Made by a program: the position numbers and the translations under genes | Assembly (NCBI GenBank): GCA_965213525.1 | Contig: OZ243889.1 | Location: 1,054,001 to 1,118,000 of the forward strand | Direction of reading: 5' to 3' | Origin: G965213525 sp965213525 | Lineage (GTDB): Bacteria; Actinomycetota; Acidimicrobiia; Acidimicrobiales; Poriferisodalaceae | DNA length: 64,000 nt | Notes under the pieces: model-generated | What the model saw: the letters and a program-made list of their open reading frames with translations, nothing else | What the model was told of the DNA's origin: nothing | Database searches by the model: none | Shown here: positions 49,969 to 58,369 of the stretch, in pieces | Layout of the letters: every line of letters starts with the position of its first letter | How positions within the stretch are numbered: the first letter of the stretch is position 1

Positions 49969-49986
49969 CACGGCCGTCGCGGCGGG

Positions 49987-50934
49987 TCACGCCGAGCGGT
50001 GCCGCACCCCGCCCCCGGGGGTGACCTCCTCGTCGCCTTGCACCGCAGCCTTGAAGCTCGGCGAGGCCTGCAACACGACGATGTCGGCCGGCATCTCGAT
50101 CTCGGCGTCCTCCAGCGCGCCCTTGGCCGCCAGCATGGCGTCAGAGAGCGTCCGCAGGGCGTCGAGCTGGGTCGGGGCGCACCAGAACCGCACGTCGATG
50201 TTCACCGTCGACGTGCCGAGCTCGCTGACGAAGGCCTCGGGCGGCGGGTGGTCGGCGATGTCGCTGACGGTGCTGAGCGCCCCCAGGATCACCTCGACCG
50301 CCTCCCCCGGATCGTTCTCGTAGGCGGTCCCGACGACGAAGCTCATCCTGCGATCGGCGTAGTGGGTGAGCACCTGGATGACGTTCTTGTAGACGTCTCG
50401 GTTGGGGATGACGACCAAGGTGCCGTCGAACGCCCGGATGCGGGTCTCGCGGATCGTGATGCCCTCCACGGTGCCCTCCTGTTCCTGCACCCGGATCTGG
50501 TCACCGGTCGAGAACGGCTGGCGCAACAGCAACAGGACCCCGGACAGCGTGTTCTCCAGCACGTCTTGGAAGGCGAAGCCGATGGCGATGGAGAAGAAGC
50601 CGAGCCCGGCGAGCAGATCGACCGGTTGCACCGAGGGGAACGCCACCGCTGACGCCGCGAGCACGAAGAAGCTCAGCAGCACCCAGCCGGCGAACTTGGA
50701 CATCACGATGGCGAACGACGGGGAGCGTCGCCGGGCGAAGATGCGACGCAGCACGAGGCGCAGCACCCGCGACCCCACGTAGCCGACGACGATCACCCCG
50801 ATCGCCACGCTGATGCGGGGGGTGGCCTCGAACGCCGACTCGACCAGGGACCGGACCGACTCCTGGACCTCCTCCTCGACGACGTCGGCTGGTTGCTCGG
50901 TGACCGCCACGGCCCCGACCACGAACGTGTGCAT
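49987..50934 (-). CDS. MscS-family mechanosensitive ion channel
   Basis: A 315-residue small-conductance channel. One or two N-terminal helices (ISVAIGVIVVGYVGSRVLRL, FAGWVLLSFFVLAASAVAF) precede the pore region (FFSIAIGFAFQDVLENTLSG), which matches the MscS TM3 and following FQDxxxN element. FSTGDQIRVQEQEGTVEGIT is the beta domain, and LVVIPNRDVYKNVIQVLTHY is the family PN motif. It releases osmolytes on hypo-osmotic shock. ATG 50934 is preceded by GGGGAGAG. It is divergent from recQ, 159 nt away. Confidence 0.88.
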   Translation of the reverse strand: MHTFVVGAVAVTEQPADVVEEEVQESVRSLVESAFEATPRISVAIGVIVVGYVGSRVLRLVLRRIFARRRSPSFAIVMSKFAGWVLLSFFVLAASAVAFPSVQPVDLLAGLGFFSIAIGFAFQDVLENTLSGVLLLLRQPFSTGDQIRVQEQEGTVEGITIRETRIRAFDGTLVVIPNRDVYKNVIQVLTHYADRRMSFVVGTAYENDPGEAVEVILGALSTVSDIADHPPPEAFVSELGTSTVNIDVRFWCAPTQLDALRTLSDAMLAAKGALEDAEIEMPADIVVLQASPSFKAAVQGDEEVTPGGGVRHRSA

Positions 50935-51093
50935 GTTCTGAGGCTCTCCCCGTCGGGCCGCGCTGACCCCGTGATGATTCCCCTTCTGGGCCACCTGGGG
51001 GGGACACTCCCCTGCCACCACCGACCGCCAGAGGCCGACGAGTCCTCCTGGTGATCGCCAGCGACCCAGTCGACAGGATCGGAGAACACCCAG

Positions 51094-52779
51094 GTGAGCA
51101 CCTCACTCGAGGCCGACGAGGGGCCCGGTCTGACGGGGACGAGCGTCGTCGGCCACGCCCCCGACGCAGCGGCGACCGACGCCGCGCCCAGCCTGGACGA
51201 GGCGATCGAGGCGGTTGGCGTGCGCGACCTGCACCCGGCCCAGCGAGAGGCCGTCGAGGCGCTCGTGGGTGGTTGCGACGTGCTGGCGGTCATCCCCACC
51301 GGGGGCGGGAAGTCGGCGATCTACCAGATCGTCGGGGCGGTGCTGCCGGGTCCGTCGGTGGTGGTCGGTCCGTTGCTCGCCCTGCACGCCGATCAGCACG
51401 ACTCGATCGAACGCAGCGACCTCCCCGCCGCCGCCGCCCTCGACGGCTCGACCCCGGCCACCGAGCGGGCCGAGATCGTCGCCGCCCTGTCAGAGGGCAC
51501 CCTCGAGTACCTGCTCGTGACGCCCGAGACGCTGGCCGCCGACGACCTCCTCGACGAGCTCGTCGACGCCGGCACCTCGTTGCTGGTGGTCGACGAGGCC
51601 CACTGCATCGCCACCCTCGGCCAGGGGTTCCGACCGGACTTCCTCGCCCTCGGCGACGTCCGCCGCCGTCTCGGTTCACCGACCACCGTCGCCCTCACGG
51701 GCTCGGCGGACCCCCAGCTGCGCGACGAGATCGTGGCGTTGCTGCAGCTGGACGACCCGGCGGTCGTCGTCGCCGACCTCGACCGCCCCAACATCGACCT
51801 GGAGCTGCACTCGGCGGGCGACCGGGAATCCGCCCGGGCCGGTCTGGTGTCTGACGTCCTCGCTGAGGGGGGCAAGACGCTGGTGTACGCGCCCACCCGG
51901 CGGCTCTGTGAGGACCTCGCCGCCGAGCTGGCGTCGGGGGGACGGGCGGCGGTGGCGTACCACGCCGGGTTGTCAGCCGCCGACAAGGCGGCCGCCCTGG
52001 ACCACATCCGAGATGACCCTTCGGCTGTCGTGGTGGCCACCACGGCGTTCGGGATGGGCATCGACATCCCCGACATCGCCGTGGTCGCCCACCTCGATCT
52101 GCCCGAGTCGCTCATCGCCTACTACCAGGAGGTGGGCCGTGCGGGCCGGGACGGTTCACCGGCTCGCGGCGTCGCCTTCTCCACCGCTCGCGAGCGGTCA
52201 CGGCGCGACTTCGCTGGAGGCGTCCGCACGATCGAGGTCCAGGACTGCCACCGCGTCGCACAGGCCGTCGGCGCCCAGGCCACGTCGCGCCGGGCAGTGA
52301 TCGATCGGACGGGTCTCGGCGCCGGACGGGTGACCCGGGCGTTGCACGTGCTCGCAGACCTCGGGGCCGTACAGCTGCGGCCGAGCATCCGCCGTGGCCG
52401 TCGCCACCCCGATGACGAGGCCATCGAGCAGGCGTGTCGGCGCCGTGAGGAGCGTGACCGTTCCCAGGTGGCGGCCATGGCCCGGTACCGGTCGGTGCGG
52501 CGCTGCCGCTGGTCACAGATCCTCGGGTCCCTGGGCCAGGCGCTGGACCGCTGCGGGCACTGCGACGTGTGCGCCGAGGACGCCGACGGACCCGGCGACG
52601 ACGACGGTGAGCTCACCGGGGTTCGGGTCGTGCACCCCGAGTTCGGCGAGGGGCTGGTCACCGCATCGTCGGAGCGGCGCCTGACGGTGGCCTTCGACGA
52701 GGTGGGCACCAAGGACCTCGACCCCGATCTCAGCTGGGAGACCGGGCTGTTGCGCCTCGTCGTCGACGAACCGTCATGA
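51094..52779 (+). CDS. RecQ-family ATP-dependent DNA helicase
   Basis: A 561-residue SF2 helicase. VLAVIPTGGGKSAIYQIVGA is motif I (Walker A), LLVVDEAHCIATLGQGFRPD motif II (DEAH) with the RecQ aromatic-loop region, VALTGSADPQLRDEIV motif III, VVVATTAFGMGIDIPDIAVV motif V, and YYQEVGRAGRDG motif VI. A Zn-binding Cys set ends the RecQ-Ct part (RRCRWSQILGSLG, RCGHCDVCAED). No HRDC domain is seen; a short beta domain (VRVVHPEFGEGLVTASSERR) ends the protein, as in several actinobacterial RecQ-like helicases. Unwinds 3'-5' in recombination and repair. GTG 51094. Confidence 0.9.
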   Translation: MSTSLEADEGPGLTGTSVVGHAPDAAATDAAPSLDEAIEAVGVRDLHPAQREAVEALVGGCDVLAVIPTGGGKSAIYQIVGAVLPGPSVVVGPLLALHADQHDSIERSDLPAAAALDGSTPATERAEIVAALSEGTLEYLLVTPETLAADDLLDELVDAGTSLLVVDEAHCIATLGQGFRPDFLALGDVRRRLGSPTTVALTGSADPQLRDEIVALLQLDDPAVVVADLDRPNIDLELHSAGDRESARAGLVSDVLAEGGKTLVYAPTRRLCEDLAAELASGGRAAVAYHAGLSAADKAAALDHIRDDPSAVVVATTAFGMGIDIPDIAVVAHLDLPESLIAYYQEVGRAGRDGSPARGVAFSTARERSRRDFAGGVRTIEVQDCHRVAQAVGAQATSRRAVIDRTGLGAGRVTRALHVLADLGAVQLRPSIRRGRRHPDDEAIEQACRRREERDRSQVAAMARYRSVRRCRWSQILGSLGQALDRCGHCDVCAEDADGPGDDDGELTGVRVVHPEFGEGLVTASSERRLTVAFDEVGTKDLDPDLSWETGLLRLVVDEPS

Positions 52780-52935
52780 CGGCCCGGTGTCGGCGTCGCC
52801 CACCGCCCTCTGACGGGTCCCAGTCGCCCGGACGTGCCGATGTGGATTCGTTCGGACCGATACGGGGTACACCCCTGGCGTTCTGATGACCGCGACGCGA
52901 GACGTGCGTCACGACCTGAGGACGAGAGGACCACG

Positions 52936-53961
52936 GTGGGACGTTCCTTGCCCGACACCACCACACCCCAGACCACCGCGGCCGAGATGAGCGCGACGCG
53001 CTCTGACCGCGGCTCGGCGACCGCCGAGGGCGGGGCGCCGCCGGCCGCCGAGCTGGCCGCTGCCACCTCGGTGCGGAGCCGGTCGACCTACGTCGTCCCT
53101 GCGGTCCCCCGTTCGGCGTCAGCACGTGTGGTCGAGCTGTCGCTCGTCGTTCCGACCTACGACGAGCGCGAGACGCTGCCCGCCATCGTCGCCCGTCTCG
53201 ACGAGGCCCTCGAAGCCCGGTTGGGTGCAGCGTTCGAGATCATCGTCGTCGACGACGACAGCCCCGACGGCACCGCCGAGGTCGCTCGATCCCTGGCGCA
53301 CGAGCACCCCCGGCTGCGCGTGGTGAACCGCCACGGCGGTCGAGGTCTCGGCACCGCGGTGGCCTGCGGGTGGTCGGTCTCGACCGGAGCGGTGCTCGGC
53401 GTCATCGACGCGGACCTGCAGCACCCGCCGAGCGTCATCCTTGGCCTGCTCGACGCCCTCGACGCCGGGGCCGACCTGGCCAGCGCCAGCAGGTTCGTCG
53501 ATGACGGGGAGACCTCCGATGACTGGTCGGCCGCCCGCCGGCTCATCTCGCTGGTGGCGCGCGCCACGACACGCATCGTCGTGCCCGAGGTCCCCCGCCT
53601 CGCTGACCCTTTGAGCGGGTGCTTCGCCGTGCGGCGGGACCTCGTCGAGGGCGTGGCGCTGTCACCGCTCGGGTACAAGATCCTGCTCGAGGTGCTGGTC
53701 CGCTGCCAGCCCGAGTCGGTGGTCGAGGTGGGGTACCACTTCTCGCCGCGGGAGACCGGCACCTCGAAGGCGACCCCGTTGCAGTACGCTCAGCTCATCG
53801 CGCACCTCGCGCAGCTACGCCGGTCGAGGCCCCCCACGGGGATCGCGCCTCGGACGACGTCCCTCCCGGTCAGCGACCCAGCGTCGCGCGCGGGGAGGGA
53901 ACCGGGCCGCCCCTGGTCTGGTACGGACATCGATCCCCGACACCCTGGAGGGAACCCATGA
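52936..53961 (+). CDS. GT2 glycosyltransferase, polyprenyl-phosphate mannose synthase-like
   Basis: A 341-residue protein. A ~60-residue disordered N-terminus leads into a DPM1/Ppm1-like GT2 domain: ELSLVVPTYDERETLPAIVA, IIVVDDDSPDGTAEVARSLA, VVNRHGGRGLGTAVACGWSV, GVIDADLQHPPSVILGLLDA (DxD-like DADLQHPP) and ADPLSGCFAVRRDLVEGVAL. No membrane helices are seen, as in soluble Dpm1-type enzymes. It would make polyprenyl-phosphate mannose, the donor for protein O-mannosyltransferases. GTG 52936 follows GAGAGGA. Its stop overlaps the start of the Thr/Glu lipoprotein gene (ATGA), and a PMT gene follows, so the donor role is well supported by context. Confidence 0.85.
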   Translation: MGRSLPDTTTPQTTAAEMSATRSDRGSATAEGGAPPAAELAAATSVRSRSTYVVPAVPRSASARVVELSLVVPTYDERETLPAIVARLDEALEARLGAAFEIIVVDDDSPDGTAEVARSLAHEHPRLRVVNRHGGRGLGTAVACGWSVSTGAVLGVIDADLQHPPSVILGLLDALDAGADLASASRFVDDGETSDDWSAARRLISLVARATTRIVVPEVPRLADPLSGCFAVRRDLVEGVALSPLGYKILLEVLVRCQPESVVEVGYHFSPRETGTSKATPLQYAQLIAHLAQLRRSRPPTGIAPRTTSLPVSDPASRAGREPGRPWSGTDIDPRHPGGNP

Positions 53962-54323
53962 GGAAGACGATCGCCATCGCAGCCGGGGCCTTGAGCCTCA
54001 CGTTGGTCGGCGCCGCCTGCGGCGACGACGAGGACGACGTCGGTACGGTCACCGAGACCGACACCGAGGTCGAGGTCAACACCGACATCGAGACCGAGAC
54101 CATGACCGAGACCGAGGGTGTGATCGTCGAGGAGACCGAGGTCGTGACCGAGACCGACATCCTCGAGCCCACCGAGACCGAGACCGAGATCGTGACCGAG
54201 GAGGTCGACGTCACCGAGACCGAGACCGAGATGGTCACCGACGAAGAGGTCGTCGGCACCGAGACCGAGGTCATCACCGAGACCGAAGAGGTCTTCGAGA
54301 ACGAGCTGACCGAAGACGAGTAG
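53958..54323 (+). CDS. Thr/Glu-repeat lipoprotein, candidate O-mannosylated surface protein
   Basis: A 121-residue protein. The signal peptide ends ALSLTLVGAAC, a lipobox with Cys at about residue 21. The ~100-residue mature part is almost only Thr, Glu, Asp, Val and Ile, in ETET-type alternation (VTETDTEVEV, EPTETETEIVTEEV, TETETEMVTDEEV). About 25 residues are Thr; there is no Lys, Arg, His, Trp or Tyr. It must be extended, strongly acidic and surface-anchored. ATG 53958 has GGAGGG upstream and overlaps the mannose-synthase stop (ATGA). With PMT downstream, its Thr residues are obvious possible O-mannosylation sites; this is inference. No known family is recognised. Confidence 0.7.
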   Translation: MRKTIAIAAGALSLTLVGAACGDDEDDVGTVTETDTEVEVNTDIETETMTETEGVIVEETEVVTETDILEPTETETEIVTEEVDVTETETEMVTDEEVVGTETEVITETEEVFENELTEDE

Positions 54324-54399
54324 CACCACCATCGGAGGACCGGCGCCGATCGGCGCTGGAACCGGGCCCGGGAGCGAGGGCAGCCGACCGGCTGTCCCC

Positions 54400-55812
54400 G
54401 TGTCCCGGGCCCGTCTCGTCGCGCCCCTCGCCCTCGTCGTGGCTGCTGGGGTGGTGCGCTTCTGGCGACTGGGGACCCCCGACCGCATCTTCTTCGACGA
54501 GACGTACTACGCCAGCGACGCCCACGAGTACCTGACCCGAGGCGTCGAGGCCACCCGGGCGGTGCACCCCCCGCTCGGCAAGTGGCTCATCGCTGCGGGC
54601 ATCGAGGTGGTCGGCTTCACCCCCATCGGTTGGCGGGTGGCGGTCGCGCTGGCCGGCACGCTCACCGTCGGCCTCACCTTCCTCGCCGCCCGCCGCCTGC
54701 TCGACAGCGACGCCGCCGGCCTGGTCGCCGGGGCCCTCGTGGCCACCGACGGCCTGAGCTTCTCGATGAGCCGCATCGCCATGCTCGACGCGTTCCTGGC
54801 CATGTTCACGGCCCTGGCGGCCTGGGCTGCGATCGCAGAGGTGCGTGAGGTCCTCGACGCCGGCCACGAAGGTCGTCCGGACCGCGCCTGGTGGGTGCGA
54901 CATCGGTGGTGGCTCGTCGCCGGCGCCGCCGGCGGGGCTGCGGTCGCCACCAAGTGGTCGGGCCTGCTCGCCCTCGGCGCCGCCGTCGCCGCCATCGCCG
55001 CCGCACGCGTCGTGCGGGCCCGGCGCGACGGTCCGACCGGCTCGTCGGCCGGCTCCTCCGCGCTCAGATCGTCCGGCTCGTTCGCGGTCTGCTTCGTCGT
55101 GGTGCCCGCGGCGATCTACCTCGTGTCGTACACGGGGTGGTTCACCCACTACGAGAACAGCGCGCCGGGCGAGCGCCGCTGCGACGGCGGGCCCTGTGAG
55201 GTCTCGTGGACCACGATCGCCGGCGACTGGTGGTCAGAGCAGCTCGAGATCGTCGAACGCCACAACGCCCTGGAGCCCACCCACCCGTACCGGTCCGAGC
55301 AGCTGAACTGGCTGGTCGGCGATCGGCCCGTGTTGATGTACGTCGAGAGGTGCCCTCCCGTCGACGCCGAGACCGACGCCGACACGGGTGAGTCGTCCAC
55401 CGCCGAGTGCGTGGTCGAGGTGGGCCAACAGGCCCGGATCACCGGATCGCCGAGCCCGGTGCTGTGGTGGGCTGCGCTCGGGGCCTACGTGGTGCTGGCC
55501 TGGGCCCTGGTCCGGCGACGGCACCTGCCCGCGGCGGTGGCCCTGTGGTTGGTCGGCGCCCTGTACCTGCCGTGGCACCTGTCGCCGATCCCGGGCTTCG
55601 TCTTCTACATGACCCCCGTCGCTCCGGTGATGGCCATCGCCGTCGCCGCCGCCACCGAACTGGTCCGCCACGCCCGTCGTCGACGGATCCTGCAGGTGTC
55701 GCTGGTCGTGCTGTCCGTGGCGACCTTCGCCTGGGCCTACCCGGTGCTGTCGGGGGTGCCGCTCGACGTCGACTCCATCGATCGCCACCTCGCCGTGCGG
55801 CCCTGGCCCTGA
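54400..55812 (+). CDS. PMT-family protein O-mannosyltransferase (GT39)
   Basis: A 470-residue multi-pass membrane enzyme. DRIFFDETYYASDAHEYLTR holds the catalytic FDE motif in the first extracytoplasmic loop, VHPPLGKWLIAAGIEVVGF follows as in PMT/Rv1002c, and SFSMSRIAMLDAFLAMFTAL and GAAVATKWSGLLALGAAVAA are family motifs. IPGFVFYMTPVAPVMAIAV is near the end. It transfers mannose from polyprenyl-phosphate-mannose to Ser/Thr of exported proteins. It follows the mannose-donor synthase and the Thr-rich lipoprotein in one direction. GTG 54400. Its 3' end overlaps the opposite-strand GT87 gene by 76 nt. Confidence 0.9.
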   Translation: MSRARLVAPLALVVAAGVVRFWRLGTPDRIFFDETYYASDAHEYLTRGVEATRAVHPPLGKWLIAAGIEVVGFTPIGWRVAVALAGTLTVGLTFLAARRLLDSDAAGLVAGALVATDGLSFSMSRIAMLDAFLAMFTALAAWAAIAEVREVLDAGHEGRPDRAWWVRHRWWLVAGAAGGAAVATKWSGLLALGAAVAAIAAARVVRARRDGPTGSSAGSSALRSSGSFAVCFVVVPAAIYLVSYTGWFTHYENSAPGERRCDGGPCEVSWTTIAGDWWSEQLEIVERHNALEPTHPYRSEQLNWLVGDRPVLMYVERCPPVDAETDADTGESSTAECVVEVGQQARITGSPSPVLWWAALGAYVVLAWALVRRRHLPAAVALWLVGALYLPWHLSPIPGFVFYMTPVAPVMAIAVAAATELVRHARRRRILQVSLVVLSVATFAWAYPVLSGVPLDVDSIDRHLAVRPWP

Positions 55813-56981
55813 GCGGCGAGGCGGAACGTCGCAGCGCCGATCCAACCCATGACGACCAGGCGCAGGGCGACAAGACCGCCGAGCCAGCCGTAGCCGAAGA
55901 CGGGATCGAAGCCGGCCCGGCCGCCGAAGAACAAGTACTCGACGATGTAGGTGGCGGTGTCGACGACGAAGAAGGCGACCACCGGCGCAGCGGGCACGGC
56001 GATCAGGGCGACCAGCGCGGCGATCCACAGGCTGAACTGCGGCGAGTACACCTTGTTGGTGGCGAGGAACCAGCACAGCAGCGGCAGGATCAGCATCCAC
56101 CGCTGACCCGGGTCCACCCGTCGTGCACCCGCCACCAGGATCCCCGCCGCCCCGACGAGGAACAGCGCCGTGGCCACCACGTTGACCTCCTCACCCAGGC
56201 GGGGCAGTCCGAGGCGGTAGCTGATGGCATAGACCGAGTTCCAGTGCGGCATGCGCTCGCGACTCAGCTCGTAGAACCGGGCCCACCCGTCGAAGGCCAC
56301 GATGGCCACCGGTGCGTTCAGCACCACCCAGACCCCGGCGGCTGCCCCGACGTGCACGGCTGCGTCACGCCAGCGGCGTCGCAGCACCAGATCGACGACC
56401 ACGACGGGCACGACCAGGGCAGGGAACAACTTGGCTGCGGCGCCCACCCCGGCGGCCACCCCGGCCACGACGTGGCGCTGGCGTCGGTGGGCGGCCACCG
56501 CCACCACCAGGGCGAGCACGGCGACGACGTCCCAGTTGGCGAACAGGGTCAACAGCACCGGGGGCGCCAGCGCCCAGCGCAACTGGCGGTCCTCGGGCAC
56601 CCCCTCGGCGTGCAGCACCCAGAGCACGGCGAGCGCAGCGAGGGCGTTGAGCACGCCGACGACGCCGAGGAAGGCGAGCACCGGCTCGGCGAAGCCGCTG
56701 AGGTTGGCCACGGCCGCTGCGAGGCCCATCTGCAGACCCGTCAGCACCGGGTACTCGATCGGCGCCTCGAGGTAGGGCACGAGGCCGTCAGAGAGGCCAC
56801 GTCCGAAGTACAGGGGGCCGACGTCGGTGTAGCAGGCCCAACGGAACTGCTCGCCGCCCAGCCACAATCCGTCGGTCAGGCAGCGAAACTTGGCGAGCCA
56901 CCCGAGCGCTGCGGTGGCGCCGAGCGCGCCGAGCGCCAGGGGGGACGGTGCGTGGCGCCAGGAAGGGCGGACCGTCCTCAC
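55737..56981 (-). CDS. DUF2029/GT87-family membrane glycosyltransferase
   Basis: A 414-residue protein with about ten hydrophobic helices. The pattern fits GT87 (polyprenyl-phosphate-mannose-dependent alpha-mannosyltransferases such as PimE): an N-terminal luminal acidic loop (YTDVGPLYFGRG) followed by LVPYLEAPIEYPVLTGLQMG, then AGVAAGVGAAAKLFPALVVP (family AxAxKxxP region) and MPHWNSVYAISYRLGLP. It would glycosylate lipid or cell-wall acceptors on the outer face. GTG 56981 overlaps the KaiC-like gene stop, so translation is coupled to it. It runs 76 nt into the opposite PMT gene. Acceptor unknown. Confidence 0.8.
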   Translation of the reverse strand: MRTVRPSWRHAPSPLALGALGATAALGWLAKFRCLTDGLWLGGEQFRWACYTDVGPLYFGRGLSDGLVPYLEAPIEYPVLTGLQMGLAAAVANLSGFAEPVLAFLGVVGVLNALAALAVLWVLHAEGVPEDRQLRWALAPPVLLTLFANWDVVAVLALVVAVAAHRRQRHVVAGVAAGVGAAAKLFPALVVPVVVVDLVLRRRWRDAAVHVGAAAGVWVVLNAPVAIVAFDGWARFYELSRERMPHWNSVYAISYRLGLPRLGEEVNVVATALFLVGAAGILVAGARRVDPGQRWMLILPLLCWFLATNKVYSPQFSLWIAALVALIAVPAAPVVAFFVVDTATYIVEYLFFGGRAGFDPVFGYGWLGGLVALRLVVMGWIGAATFRLAAQGQGRTARWRSMESTSSGTPDSTG

Positions 56982-58369
56982 ACCCCCAGGTTGGCCGCCT
57001 CGTGCACCTCGATGCCGGATGCGTCGATGACGAAGGGCCTCCGCCCGGTCTCATGGGCGTGCCCCCTCGCCTTGAGCACGGCGATGGCCCGGTTGGCGGC
57101 GGTGCCGGCCAACGCCCCGTCGGGGCGCTGGTAGGTCAACAGGATGGTGTTGTCCACGAGGTGGGAGATGCCGGGATCGGGCAGGCGGCGGACGTCGTAC
57201 AGCTCGGCCAGCTCCATGGTCGTCATCGTCGTGATGCCGCTGCGAGCCAGACGGTTCAACAGCGCGTACAGGCCGTTGCGGAAGCGGCCCTCGTCATGAG
57301 CGGTGAACTTGAGGTCACCGAGACCGTCGACGACGAGTCGTCGCGCGCCCGTCTCCTTGAGGAGCCCCTCCACCCGGTGCACCCACTGGCTGAAGTCGAC
57401 GTCGACGGGGCTGACGTAGCGGATCTCGGGCATCGAGCCCGGGTGCTGCCCGGCGACGCGGCGAAGGGCGGCGACCTCCTCCTGCATCGACACGAACAGC
57501 CCGGGACCGCGCTCGGGGTGCCCGGCGAAGCACAACCCGAGGATCGTCTTGCCACACCCCGACGGCCCGGCGACCAGCGTGGCGGAACGCTCGCGGACGC
57601 CACCGCCCAACATGGCATCGAGACCGGCCACCCCGGTCGACATCCGCCGCTCCGGCAGTTCACGTGCGTCGAGGACGACCCCGGGGTCAGAGATGCGGGG
57701 GTGCAGCTCGAGGCCCTCGGCGGTGAGCTCGTAGCCGTGCTCGCCCCCGTGGTACGAGCTGCCCCGCAGCTTGAGGATCTGCAACACCCGGCGATCACGA
57801 GGGCGGTTGTCGACGGTGGTCAAGAACACGACGGCGTCGGCCACGGCGAACTCGGCCAGCTCGGTCAGATCGCTGTGGTCGTACTCACCGACGAGCACCA
57901 CGGTGCAGGCCCGAGCGGCCGCCAAGCCGGTCAGGCGGTGCAAGAAGCGGCGGAACTGGGTCTCGCTGGTGGCGAAGGACCGCAGCGCCCTGAAGCTGTC
58001 GATCACCACGACGTCGGCCTCGCCGTCCAGGCTGGCGCCGAGCACGTCGACGAGACCGGCCAGGCCCTCATCGGCCACCCGGTGACCGATGTCGTGGAAG
58101 GCGATGCGGTCCCCGACCAGGTCGGCGTCGAAGAACGACAGCGACTCACAGAACCGGAGGAACTTGTCGACCGGCTCGTTGACCGTGATGAACAGCTCGC
58201 AGCGCCGCCCGAGCGAGGCGTTGGCGAAGGCGAGCTGGGTGCTCAACATCGTCTTGCCGGTGCCCGGAGGCCCAGCGACCAGCACGACGGAGTGGGCAGG
58301 GATCCCCCCGTGGACCACGTCGTCGAGCTCGGCGCTCCCGGTGGTGATGCGGGCCTGCTCCTCGCTCAC
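56978..58369 (-). CDS. KaiC-like double RecA-domain ATPase
   Basis: A 463-residue RAD55/KaiC-family protein with two ATPase domains. Domain 1: TGSAELDDVVHGGIPAHSVV, Walker A GPPGTGKTMLST, FITVNEPVDKFLRF, Walker B ADVVVIDSFRALRS. Domain 2: STGVAGLDAMLGGGVRERSA, Walker A GPSGCGKTILGL, SMQEEVAALRRV, Walker B RRLVVDGLGDLKFT. Unlike cyanobacterial KaiC, no KaiA or KaiB gene is nearby. Such proteins often act with response regulators or histidine kinases in signalling. GTG 58369 overlaps the MerR-REC stop, and its own stop overlaps the GT87 start, so three genes form one coupled operon. Confidence 0.85.
   Translation of the reverse strand: MSEEQARITTGSAELDDVVHGGIPAHSVVLVAGPPGTGKTMLSTQLAFANASLGRRCELFITVNEPVDKFLRFCESLSFFDADLVGDRIAFHDIGHRVADEGLAGLVDVLGASLDGEADVVVIDSFRALRSFATSETQFRRFLHRLTGLAAARACTVVLVGEYDHSDLTELAEFAVADAVVFLTTVDNRPRDRRVLQILKLRGSSYHGGEHGYELTAEGLELHPRISDPGVVLDARELPERRMSTGVAGLDAMLGGGVRERSATLVAGPSGCGKTILGLCFAGHPERGPGLFVSMQEEVAALRRVAGQHPGSMPEIRYVSPVDVDFSQWVHRVEGLLKETGARRLVVDGLGDLKFTAHDEGRFRNGLYALLNRLARSGITTMTTMELAELYDVRRLPDPGISHLVDNTILLTYQRPDGALAGTAANRAIAVLKARGHAHETGRRPFVIDASGIEVHEAANLGV

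Noticed and set aside
56978..58369. A circadian kaiABC locus
   Set aside because: Only a KaiC-like ATPase is present. No kaiA or kaiB is adjacent, and the partner is a MerR-receiver protein.
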